From Clostridia bacterium (GTDB taxonomy: Bacteria > Bacillota > Clostridia > Oscillospirales > CAG-272), in NCBI GenBank assembly GCA_900770145.1, contig CAAGJL010000102.1, positions 1 to 9,401 on the forward strand: a DNA stretch of 9,401 nucleotides, given 5' to 3'. Positions within the stretch are counted from its first letter, which is position 1, and each line of letters opens with the position of its first letter. Below the pieces are notes generated by a model. The model was not told where the DNA came from, searched no databases, and saw nothing but the letters and a program-made list of their open reading frames with translations. Below are positions 1 to 5,835 of this stretch, piece after piece. Made by a program: the position numbers and the translations under genes.

Positions 1-1
1 C

Positions 2-766
2 GGCGCGGGGCAGTTCAACGGCACCTCCGGCTATGAGGAGGCGGCGGCGCAGGGGCTGCTGGCAGGCATCAACGCCGCGCTGAAAGTCAAAGGTGAGGAG
101 CCGTTGATCCTGCCCCGTTCCAGCTCCTACCTCGGCACGCTGGTGGACGATCTGATTACCAAGGGGACAAACGAGCCGTACCGTATGATGACTTCCAGGT
201 CGGAGTACCGCCTGATCCTGCGGCAGGACAACGCGGACGCAAGACTGACCCCCTACGGCAGGCGCGTAGGGCTGGTGAGCGACGCGGCATATGCCGCATT
301 CTGCGAAAAGCAGGAGCACATCAAGGCGGAAATTGCCCGCCTTTGTTCCACACACCTCTCGCCGGAACGCGCAAACCCCTGGTTGGAGGAGCAAAATCTG
401 TCTTTGGTCAACAGCGGCATATCGCTGGCGGAACTGTTGCGCCGCCCCGGCGCGGACTACCGCGCCCTCGCCGTCCTTGACCCGGATCGCCCGCCGCTTT
501 CCGCACGGGAAGCGCTTTCCGTGGAGGTGCAGATTAAATACGAGGGGTATATCAACCGTGAACTCGCAGAAGTTGCCCGACAGGAAAAGCTGGAATCAAA
601 GACGTTGCCAAACGACCTTGACTATTCCAAGATCACCGGTCTTCGGATCGAGGCGGTGCAAAAACTGAACGCCGGAAAGCCCCTGACCGTAGGGCAAGCG
701 TCCCGTATCAGCGGCGTCAGCCCCGCGGACATCTCCGTGCTCCTGATCTACCTCGGCATCCGCTGA
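2..766 (+). CDS. mnmG: MnmG (GidA), tRNA uridine 5-carboxymethylaminomethyl modification enzyme, 3' part
   Basis: The reading frame is open from base 2 to a TGA at 764-766 and gives the last 254 residues of a protein that is normally about 620-630 residues long, so the FAD-binding N-terminal half lies outside the window. Recognisable MnmG stretches are GTSGYEEAAAQGL near the left edge, SYLGTLVDDLITKG, EPYRMMTSRSEYRL and LRQDNADARLT, followed by the C-terminal helical domain with IKYEGYINRE and the ending QASRISGVSPADISVLLIYL. In the known family MnmG works with the GTPase MnmE to add a (carboxymethyl)aminomethyl group at C5 of the wobble uridine (U34) of certain tRNAs; the C-terminal domain contacts MnmE and tRNA. 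MnmE is not visible here but would be expected upstream. No intrinsic terminator with a T-run follows directly; a 407-nt gap separates it from rsmG. Identification is secure. Confidence 0.96.
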   Translation, partial: GAGQFNGTSGYEEAAAQGLLAGINAALKVKGEEPLILPRSSSYLGTLVDDLITKGTNEPYRMMTSRSEYRLILRQDNADARLTPYGRRVGLVSDAAYAAFCEKQEHIKAEIARLCSTHLSPERANPWLEEQNLSLVNSGISLAELLRRPGADYRALAVLDPDRPPLSAREALSVEVQIKYEGYINRELAEVARQEKLESKTLPNDLDYSKITGLRIEAVQKLNAGKPLTVGQASRISGVSPADISVLLIYLGIR

Positions 767-1173
767 CCCCCAACACAAATTCAACTCCGTCGAGGCGGTC
801 ATTGGTCGCTTGCCATACCGGCGAAAATCTAACCTCGTAGGGGGGCATTCCATATGCCCCGCTGCAAGGAATCAAATTCCAACACCCGGCGACAGAAGCC
901 CCCCTCCGACGTTGACGCTTCGCGACAACAGGGGGTGGCGCCGACAGGCGGCAGGGGGAGCGCGCGCAACTTGGAAGTTTGTTTTTGTTTTGGATCCCCC
1001 CCAACCGTAGGGGCATCCCACACGCCTCCGCCGTAACGCTTACCGCCCCATAAAGGGCAATCCCGCCGCGTTGCGGCATCCGCCGCCACAATTCCGGACC
1101 GCGCCATCACACCCCGTGCCGGTTTTTGCCCATTTTTGCCAATTCAGGGACGTCTGTTCAAAAGGAGATATTT
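767..1173. other. mnmG-rsmG intergenic region, no gene, repeat-like motifs
   Basis: No credible coding frame is present; the short frames here overlap each other on both strands and lack ribosome binding sites and family motifs. The stretch holds a GC-rich foldable block at 899-958 (listed separately). It also holds two related short motifs of the form AACC(TC)GTAGGGG...CAT at 830-860 and 1003-1026; the first folds as GGGGCAT/ATGCCCC (842-848 with 854-860). No clear sigma-A promoter for rsmG was found, so rsmG may be read from upstream or from a promoter that cannot be recognised by eye. Confidence 0.6.
899..958. repeat. Foldable GC-rich intergenic element
   Basis: A possible Y-shaped fold: CCCCCT at 900-905 can pair with AGGGGG at 953-958 (or alternatively 930-935). 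Between them lies a hairpin formed by GTTGACGC (911-918) and GCGACAAC (922-929), with one mismatch and a TTC loop. The architecture resembles the better-formed element at 5991-6047 in this window. It may be a member of a dispersed intergenic repeat class or simply a structured spacer. It has no T-run, so it is not a convincing terminator. Confidence 0.4.
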
Positions 1174-1905
1174 ATGATTTCATACGAGGAATTTTCCGCT
1201 GTTTTTCATACCGTTATGGCACATAACGGTCAAGGACGTTACAATACTGACTATTACTCAAGGAAGTTTTATATCCTCACGGAACACCTGCTCAAAGTCT
1301 CCGAAGTGATGAATTTAACTGCCATCAAAGAGGAAAGGGCAATCATCCTCAAACACTACGCGGATTCGCTCTCTGTGGCGGAAATTCTGCCGGAAAACGC
1401 CAAAATCATCGATATTGGCTGCGGCGCGGGCTTCCCCTGCCTGCCGCTTGCCGTTTGCCGCCCGGATCTTACCATTACCGCCCTTGACAGCACGGAAAAG
1501 CGTATTAAATACGTTTTGGAGACCGCGCAACTGCTGGGGCTGCAAAATCTGGCCGGAATTGCCGCACGCGCGGAAGATGCGGGCAAAAGCGCGCTCCGCG
1601 AGAGCTTTGACGTTTGCGTCGCCCGCGCCGTGGCGGAATTGCCCGTTTTGGCAGAACTTTGCCTGCCTTTCGTGCAGGTCGGCGGAAAATTTCTTGCGAT
1701 GAAAGCCGCCCGCGCCCCGGAGGAGTTGGAAAAAGCGCGCCGCGCCATCGCACGGCTCGGCGGCAAGGTTACCGCCGTACACAAAATCGCTTTGCAGGAT
1801 AACGGCGAGCAGGACGCGCGCGTGATTATCGAAATCGAGAAGATTTCTCCCACTCCGAAAGATCTGCCGCGCCCCTATGCCAAAATTATCAAAAAGCCGC
1901 TGTAA
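1174..1905 (+). CDS. rsmG: RsmG (GidB), 16S rRNA (guanine-527-N7)-methyltransferase
   Basis: This is a 243-residue protein, the normal length for RsmG, which uses S-adenosylmethionine to make m7G527 in 16S rRNA in the 530 loop of the small subunit. The Rossmann methyltransferase fold is visible. NLTAI lies at 47-51 and HYADSL at 61-66. The SAM-binding loop IDIGCGAGFPCLPLA is at about 79-93 (most relatives have GTGAGFPGIPL). The acidic end of strand beta-2 (ALDSTEKR) is at 103-110, VARAVAEL at 149-156, and the basic tail PRPYAKIIKKPL at 232-243. The ATG at 1174 was chosen because AAAGGAG lies at 1161-1167, seven bases upstream; an in-frame ATG at 1126 would add 16 residues without a ribosome binding site or homology. 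It sits between mnmG and noc as in Bacillus subtilis. Loss of rsmG gives low-level streptomycin resistance in several bacteria (known for the family). A strong terminator follows. Confidence 0.96.
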   Translation: MISYEEFSAVFHTVMAHNGQGRYNTDYYSRKFYILTEHLLKVSEVMNLTAIKEERAIILKHYADSLSVAEILPENAKIIDIGCGAGFPCLPLAVCRPDLTITALDSTEKRIKYVLETAQLLGLQNLAGIAARAEDAGKSALRESFDVCVARAVAELPVLAELCLPFVQVGGKFLAMKAARAPEELEKARRAIARLGGKVTAVHKIALQDNGEQDARVIIEIEKISPTPKDLPRPYAKIIKKPL

Positions 1906-1936
1906 CCGCGTTCAACCTCCTTGTAAAGTCAAAGCC

Positions 1937-1976
1937 GGAAAGCCGGTGCCCGCAGGCACCGGCTTTCCTTTTGTTT
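1937..1976 (+). terminator. Rho-independent terminator after rsmG
   Basis: A perfect 14-bp stem (1937-1950 with 1955-1968) with a CGCA tetraloop is followed by TTTTGTTT (1969-1976). It lies 31 nt beyond the rsmG stop and isolates rsmG from noc, which has its own promoter. Confidence 0.9.
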
Positions 1977-2027
1977 AAGGCATCACTGCGCAATTCTGAT
2001 GGTGCAATTGCAAAATGACGCCTTAAA
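1974..2027. repeat. 54-bp imperfect palindrome (possible MITE or relic)
   Basis: The arms 1974-1995 and 2006-2027 are 22 nt each and match at 18 positions when one is reverse-complemented. The outermost 8 bases (TTTAAGGC / GCCTTAAA) and innermost 6 (GCAATT / AATTGC) pair perfectly, around a 10-nt centre. The left arm begins inside the T-run of the rsmG terminator. It has no T-rich tail of its own. It could be a tiny inverted-repeat element inserted just behind the terminator, or an RNA hairpin. It is too short to encode anything. Confidence 0.5.
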
Positions 2028-2132
2028 TCCATCGCAGACCCCGGTCTTTCAAACCCGGAACCTTCCGTTTTTGTGATATTGCCGCTGAAAAATCTTGCAA
2101 TTTCCAATTTTCCCATATTTTACCACTCCGTT

Positions 2133-2165
2133 TCGACATTTTCCTTTTCTCGCGTATGCTATACT
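2133..2165 (+). promoter_or_regulatory. Candidate sigma-A promoter of noc
   Basis: TCGACA (2133-2138, one base from TTGACA) is followed after 16 bp by TATGCT (2155-2160), overlapping an extended -10, TGCTATACT, at 2157-2165. Either -10 would start transcription about 15 nt before the noc ribosome binding site. The surroundings are AT-rich compared with the rest of the window. The terminator upstream implies that noc needs such a promoter. Confidence 0.55.
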
Positions 2166-2187
2166 GTTGTATAAAGAGGTGAAAAGG

Positions 2188-3459
2188 ATGAATACAACCG
2201 AAAAAACAACGGAAATATTTCATTATCCGTCAGAAGAACCGCAAAAAGGCATCATTTTTCTGCACCCGGAGCAAATTCATCTGTTTTCCGGCGGCAAGAA
2301 AAGCCGCGGAGGGGAGAACGTGCGAATCCGAATGGCAGAATCTGTCCGAAAATACGGTGTTTTACAGCCATTTTCCGTCCGTATTTGGCAGAAAAACGGC
2401 GGATTTCCCTGCTATCAGCTGGTCGGGGAGGAGGAGCGGTTCCGTGCCGTCTGCATGGCAGGGGTAGAGCGGATCCCCTGCGTTCTGCTTTCCGGGGAGG
2501 ACAAGCGGTGTATCGAGCTTTCTCTTTTGGATGAATATCTGGGGAAAGGTATGCATTTTTTAGATGAGGCGAGGCTTTTTGACCGTTTAATGCGACAATT
2601 TTCGATGAAACAGGCGGAAATTGCCGCAAAATGCGGGCTTTCGCAGTCCTCCGTGGCAAACAAATTGCGCCTGTTACAGCTGACAGACCGGGAGCAGGAA
2701 AGCATCCGCCGAGCAAGTTTAGGGGAACGGCATGCGCGGGCAATCCTGCGGATCAGCGACCCCAAAATACGCCAGGATGCGCTGGAAACCGTGATTTTAC
2801 GGCATTTATCGGTGGTTCAGACCGAGGAACTGGTGGACAGCCTGAACGGCGTTGCGCCAGATTCGGCCGTCGTGGGCGGCAGGGAAACCGCGGTTCTTTC
2901 CCCGGAAAAAAATGAATATTTCGTTTTTCGCGGTGGATATTCCGCGGAAAACCCTGCATATTCGCCGTCGGAGCCGTCTACCCGGCAGAACAGCGCCGGC
3001 TGGGCAGGGGCGTTCACCTGCGGTACATCCCGTGCTTCGGGCGGCGTGATTGACCGGGTTGACCGGGAAAAGAATTGCATAAACCCTGTTAAAACGCCGG
3101 AAACCGCGCAAAAAAGCATTGCCTATTCTCCGTTTGGCGGGCAAATAACCCCCGAAAAACCGCCTTTCGGGGCTTCCGGGGCGGGGGATTCCGGCGCGGA
3201 ACGCGCTGCCGCTGCGGGGAGGAACGCGACGACAGAAGAGCCCGCCGTCAGCCGGCGGGTAACCGCCGAAATTCCCGCTCCTGTCGGGATTCTCCCTCGA
3301 AAGTTTGTCCTGCACGACCTCCGACCTCTGTATAATTCGATTGAACGCACGCTCTCGATCTTCCGCAAAACCGGAATGAATGCGGAATGCAGTAGAGAGG
3401 AGGCAGAGGACGCCGTGCGGATATACATCAAAATCCCGCGCAAAAGCGCCCCCCAATAA
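2188..3459 (+). CDS. noc: Noc-type ParB-family protein with degraded CTP-pocket motifs
   Basis: This 423-residue ParB-family protein sits in the noc position (rsmG-noc-soj-spo0J). Domains: ParB-like N-terminal domain about 21-125; central HTH about 138-215 with SQSSVANKLRLL (152-163) and GERHARAIL (179-187); a long low-complexity linker about 222-368; and a C-terminal dimerisation segment about 370-418 (DLRPLYNSIERTLSIFRKTG). Specificity residues are Noc-like: Gln153, Lys159 and Arg181, with Gln164 where Noc usually has Lys. This predicts binding to Noc-type sites rather than parS. Known Noc proteins bind CTP to slide on DNA and reach the membrane. Here the pocket motifs are altered: EEERFRA (81-87) replaces GERRxRA and DEYLG (115-119) replaces ENxxR. 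No amphipathic N-terminal helix is obvious. The ATG at 2188 follows AGAGGTGA (2175-2182). Family assignment is sure; the Noc role is inferred. Confidence 0.8.
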   Translation: MNTTEKTTEIFHYPSEEPQKGIIFLHPEQIHLFSGGKKSRGGENVRIRMAESVRKYGVLQPFSVRIWQKNGGFPCYQLVGEEERFRAVCMAGVERIPCVLLSGEDKRCIELSLLDEYLGKGMHFLDEARLFDRLMRQFSMKQAEIAAKCGLSQSSVANKLRLLQLTDREQESIRRASLGERHARAILRISDPKIRQDALETVILRHLSVVQTEELVDSLNGVAPDSAVVGGRETAVLSPEKNEYFVFRGGYSAENPAYSPSEPSTRQNSAGWAGAFTCGTSRASGGVIDRVDREKNCINPVKTPETAQKSIAYSPFGGQITPEKPPFGASGAGDSGAERAAAAGRNATTEEPAVSRRVTAEIPAPVGILPRKFVLHDLRPLYNSIERTLSIFRKTGMNAECSREEAEDAVRIYIKIPRKSAPQ

Positions 3460-3486
3460 GGCGCAAACGACGAAAATCGACCGTTT

Positions 3487-3532
3487 CACCCGCCCCGCCG
3501 CGCCCTGCGGCGGGGCGGGTGATCTGTTTATA
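3487..3532 (+). terminator. Likely terminator after noc
   Basis: A perfect 15-bp GC-rich stem (3487-3501 with 3507-3521) has a 5-nt loop and is followed by a weak T-rich tail, ATCTGTTTATA. It starts 28 nt after the noc stop. The poor T-run lowers confidence, but stem strength and position fit transcription termination. Confidence 0.7.
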
Positions 3533-3761
3533 GAAAGGAAGAAAAGCCCCTTAACGGCACGGACGGCAAACCCACACCCACGCGGGCAGGTCAATCCGCG
3601 CAAACGGACGGCAGCAAGCCCGCGCCCGTTTGGCGGAGCGCCTTTCAAAGGAGCGGGAGCAAAGGAACGAGCCGGACCGGGCGCATGGCGGGCAAAAAGG
3701 CAATTCAGTGAGGACAACTGACAGGGGTGTTCGGGCGGAAAATCGGCACTCGGAGTGGCAT

Positions 3762-3777
3762 CGTTTCACGTGAAACA
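3762..3777. promoter_or_regulatory. parS site 1
   Basis: CGTTTCACGTGAAACA matches the B. subtilis consensus TGTTTCACGTGAAACA at 15 of 16 positions and has a perfect 14-bp palindromic core. It is a ParB loading site in the first copy of the 64-bp duplication. Confidence 0.95.
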
Positions 3778-3825
3778 TCTCGCCGTGCGAGCACTCGGAG
3801 GGGAAATCAGCAGTCAGAGCGGCAT

Positions 3826-3841
3826 CGTTTCACGTGAAACG
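3826..3841. promoter_or_regulatory. parS site 2
   Basis: CGTTTCACGTGAAACG is a perfect 16-bp palindrome with the complete parS core. It lies exactly 64 bp after site 1, in the second duplication copy. Confidence 0.95.
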
Positions 3842-3950
3842 TCTTATCGCGTGAGCGTTCGGGCAAACGGCGGGTGGGGGCGGGGTGCGGCGGAAAAGCG
3901 GCAACGTCCGACATTTCCATGTGTCGGTGAGTTGTCGCGGCTCGGCAAAA

Positions 3951-3966
3951 CGTTTCACGTGAAACG
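3951..3966. promoter_or_regulatory. parS site 3
   Basis: CGTTTCACGTGAAACG is identical to site 2. It lies 125 bp after site 2 in unrelated flanking sequence. Confidence 0.95.
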
Positions 3967-4044
3967 CAGGGTGCTTGGATGCCACAGCCAACCGCCACGC
4001 GCCCGAACAAGACATCTTGCGCGGAACGCCCGGTTGTTTGAAAG

Positions 4045-4060
4045 CATTTCACGTGAAACA
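4045..4060. promoter_or_regulatory. parS site 4 (slightly degenerate)
   Basis: CATTTCACGTGAAACA has an intact right half-site and inner core, with two outer changes on the left. It is probably still bound by ParB but weaker. Confidence 0.8.
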
Positions 4061-4072
4061 AGCAAAGCCCTC

Positions 4073-4109
4073 CCGGAAAGTTTTATAAAATCCGGAGAGT
4101 TTTATAAAA
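4073..4109. repeat. Short tandem repeat around TTTTATAAAA
   Basis: CCGGAAAGTTTTATAAAA (4073-4090) is repeated as CCGGAGAGTTTTATAAAA (4092-4109) with one mismatch and a 19-bp period. The AT-rich palindrome TTTTATAAAA stands out in the GC-rich spacer between parS sites 4 and 5. A related ATTTATAAAAG occurs at 4641-4651. Function unknown. Confidence 0.7.
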
Positions 4110-4226
4110 AGAGAAGTGTTGCGGCGATTTTGCGCAAACCGGTCTGAGTTGCGGACTTGCTTGCGCAGATTTCTTGATGTTGTTGTGCGGAACGGGTTCT
4201 TTTGAAAAGCAGCGGCAAGGAAACGG

Positions 4227-4242
4227 CGTTTCACGTGAGACG
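4227..4242. promoter_or_regulatory. parS site 5 (one core mismatch)
   Basis: CGTTTCACGTGAGACG carries a single A-to-G change in the right half of the core. It fits the cluster and is likely a weaker ParB site. Confidence 0.75.
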
Positions 4243-4442
4243 TTTGCAAGCCACGGCGACATTGCCGCGCAGGAGACGGCAGAAACAATCGGCGGCGGTT
4301 TTGCGCCGGAGCGCCTTGCTTTCCCGGTTGCGCGCGGAGCGGGCGGTTCTTTGAATCGGCAAACCGCACAGCAGGCAAAAAGAAAAAACACCGAAGCGCC
4401 GGGAGCGGGATTTCATTACGGCAAAAGCAACGCCCGCGCCCG

Positions 4443-4610
4443 GTGTGCCTGACGGATAATGACCGGGCGGATGATGCCGTGCCGGAACTGCTCTCCCGAC
4501 AAAACGGGTTTCCGCGCAGTATTCTGTTGGAGGTCGCCCGTAAGCACCGTGTGTGCCCCTATGAACTTCACCGGGATACGTTGCGGATGTTTCGCACTTT
4601 TGAAAGGCGC
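4443..4610 (+). pseudogene. Possible relic of a DinG/XPD-type Fe-S helicase domain
   Basis: A GTG-led frame begins MCLTDNDRADDAVPELL and continues to ARKHRVCPYELHRDT (about residues 32-46). By memory of the family, the block 'DR-NDA...LL...AxKHRVCPFELSLD' resembles the iron-sulfur segment of clostridial DEAD/DinG-like helicases, including a CPxE cysteine. Only about 45-55 residues look protein-like. No Walker motifs, other helicase motifs or ribosome binding site are present. The open frame continues to 5099 only by running through repeat-like DNA, parS site 6 and the parA promoter, which argues against a working gene of that length. It may be a decayed fragment or a chance resemblance. The preceding frame gives nothing similar. 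Confidence 0.3.
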
Positions 4611-4715
4611 CCCACCTCGTCGGCGCGGAGTGCCCGGGAGATTTATAAAAGTTGGCGTTCGCAAAGCGAGGAAGGGAGCGTTCCGCAAAGCGCGCCCTAC
4701 CTCGCCGGCACGGAG
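4609..4715. repeat. Diverged 22-nt direct repeat
   Basis: The 22-nt segments 4609-4630 and 4694-4715 (both containing ACCTCG and CGGAG) match at 19 of 22 bases, 85 bp apart. Between them, GCGTTCGCAAAGCGAGG and GCGTTCCGCAAAGCGCG are also related. A hairpin around CACCCC/GGGGTG follows at 4721-4744. This looks like degenerate repeat DNA rather than coding sequence. Confidence 0.5.
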
Positions 4716-4800
4716 GGGCGCACCCCTCCTTTCAAAAAGGGGTGGAGACACGCCGGTTGCCGAAACTTGTTTTTCCTTAGAGGCGGCAGGAGCGGGGAAA

Positions 4801-4816
4801 CGTTTCACGTGAAACG
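4801..4816. promoter_or_regulatory. parS site 6, upstream of the parA promoter
   Basis: CGTTTCACGTGAAACG is identical to sites 2 and 3. It lies about 560 bp beyond site 5, and 49 bp separate its last base from the -35 box of the parA promoter. ParB loaded here could spread over the promoter, so it may serve both segregation and regulation of parA. Confidence 0.95.
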
Positions 4817-4865
4817 GCGGGGAAGGGGGTGGGGCAAAAAAGTTTCTGCAATTTACGAAAAATAC

Positions 4866-4894
4866 TTGCAAAGAAAAAAGGCAGATGATATAAT
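4866..4894 (+). promoter_or_regulatory. Strong sigma-A promoter of parA
   Basis: TTGCAA (4866-4871), a 17-bp spacer and a perfect TATAAT (4889-4894) preceded by an extended TG (4886-4887). Transcription should begin near 4901, leaving a leader of about 150 nt before the parA start. The leader can form small hairpins, for example GCACCCG (4915-4921) with CGGGTGC (4951-4957), and CTTT/AAAG around a CGGG loop (4936-4947). Confidence 0.85.
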
Positions 4895-5052
4895 AATGTC
4901 AAAGCCCCATTCAGGCACCCGACGGGGCGAGGATCTTTCGGGAAAGCGAACGGGTGCGGGTTTCTCCGACAGCGATTGCTTTCCGATTTCGGCGAAACAC
5001 AATCAGGGGTCGGGCGCCGCGCGCCACGGACGGAAGAAAAGGAACAAACAGG

Positions 5053-5817
5053 ATGGGAAGATGGATTTCTTTTGCAAATCAGAAAGGCGGGGTCGGTAAA
5101 ACGACGTCCGCTGTCAATCTTGCCGCCATCCTGGGGCAGACCGGCTACCGCACGCTGTTGGTTGACCTTGACCCGCAAGGCAGTGCCACCAGCGGGGTAG
5201 GGGTGGCGAAAAAGTCGCTTCGCTTTTCCGTCGCCGACCTGCTGATCGGCGGGTGCCGCGCAGAAGACGCCGTTTTGGCAACCGGATTTGATCATCTGGA
5301 TCTGCTTCCGGCAAATATGTCGCTTTCTGCGGCGGAATATGACCTGCTGGACGGGGAGGAAGAACGTCATTCGCGCCTGCGCGCGGCGTTGCAGCCTTTG
5401 CGCGAGCGATATGACTTCGTTTTGTTTGACTGCCCGCCCTCGCTTGGCATGCTGACCGTCAACGCGCTTTCCGCGGCGGACTGCGTGGTCATCCCGATGC
5501 AGTGCGAATACTACGCGCTGGAAGGACTGACGCAACTTTCCGCTACCATTGAACGGATCCGCAAGCGTTACAACCCGCGGCTTCGCGTGGCAGGGATTCT
5601 GGTCACGATGTACAACGGGCGGCTGTCGCTCTCGGCGGACGTGCTGGCGGAGCTGAAAAAGCATTACGGCGACCGCGTGTTTGAAACACAGGTCAGCCGA
5701 AATGTGCGCCTGACGGAGGCGCCGGGGTTTGGTCAGCCTGCGTGCTATTACGACCGCAACGCCAAAGGCGTGAAAGAATATAAAAAAGTAGCAGAAGAGT
5801 TGCTTTCCCGCTTGTAA
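5053..5817 (+). CDS. parA: ParA / Soj chromosome-partitioning ATPase
   Basis: At 254 residues this is the size of a small chromosomal (type Ib) ParA such as B. subtilis Soj. Motifs: the deviant Walker A KGGVGKTT at 11-18 with the signature first lysine, the A' motif DLDPQG at 38-43, Walker B VLFDCPP at 123-129, EYYALEG at 152-158 and SRNVRLTEAP at 215-224. There is no N-terminal HTH, unlike plasmid type Ia ParA. The known role is ATP-dependent dimerisation on nonspecific DNA, with ParB-parS stimulating ATP hydrolysis to move origins apart; Soj also regulates DnaA. The ATG at 5053 was chosen because the protein then starts MGRWISFANQKGG as relatives do, with AAGGA at 5038-5042; upstream frame would run into the leader. 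A strong promoter lies upstream. Unusually, parB does not follow directly but comes 562 nt later. Confidence 0.96.
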   Translation: MGRWISFANQKGGVGKTTSAVNLAAILGQTGYRTLLVDLDPQGSATSGVGVAKKSLRFSVADLLIGGCRAEDAVLATGFDHLDLLPANMSLSAAEYDLLDGEEERHSRLRAALQPLRERYDFVLFDCPPSLGMLTVNALSAADCVVIPMQCEYYALEGLTQLSATIERIRKRYNPRLRVAGILVTMYNGRLSLSADVLAELKKHYGDRVFETQVSRNVRLTEAPGFGQPACYYDRNAKGVKEYKKVAEELLSRL

Positions 5818-5835
5818 GGGCGCGGTGGGGACGCG

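Larger units (their letters stand above)
3735..3862. repeat. 64-bp tandem duplication, one parS per copy
   Basis: Copies 3735-3798 and 3799-3862 align at a constant 64-base offset with scattered substitutions. The stretch GGCATCGTTTCACGTGAAAC is identical in both, at 3757-3776 and 3821-3840. Flanking blocks such as AATC, GAG, TCT and TCGG also match. The parS cluster therefore grew here by local duplication, with the parS core conserved more strongly than its flanks. Confidence 0.8.
3460..4442. other. noc-parA spacer, first part: parS-rich, no gene seen
   Basis: Nearly 1 kb with no convincing gene. Short open frames occur on both strands but change frame, lack good ribosome binding sites and show no family motif. 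Several owe part of their sequence to translated parS sites, which read as FHVK or VSRET. Five of the six parS sites of this window lie in its right-hand two thirds (3762-4242), so the stretch is best read as part of the chromosomal centromere. Confidence 0.7.

Noticed and set aside
1126..1173. Upstream start for RsmG at 1126
   Set aside because: It would add 16 residues with no ribosome binding site; the ATG at 1174 has AAAGGAG in the right place and gives the usual family length.
2806..3717. Long open frame on the minus strand (303 codons) across the end of noc
   Set aside because: It is antisense to a well-supported Noc-type gene, crosses its terminator, and shows no family motif; high GC produces long open antisense frames.
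3755..4147. 130-codon forward frame in the noc-parA gap
   Set aside because: Much of its apparent sequence is translated parS (FHVK, VSRET); no ribosome binding site or homology.
3735..4242. CRISPR array
   Set aside because: The repeated unit is the 14-16 bp parS palindrome at irregular spacing; no uniform repeats, spacers or cas genes.
4443..5099. 218-codon forward frame reaching into parA as a real gene
   Set aside because: It runs through parS site 6, a strong promoter and the parA leader, and overlaps parA out of frame. Only its first part looks protein-like, so it is listed as a possible relic.
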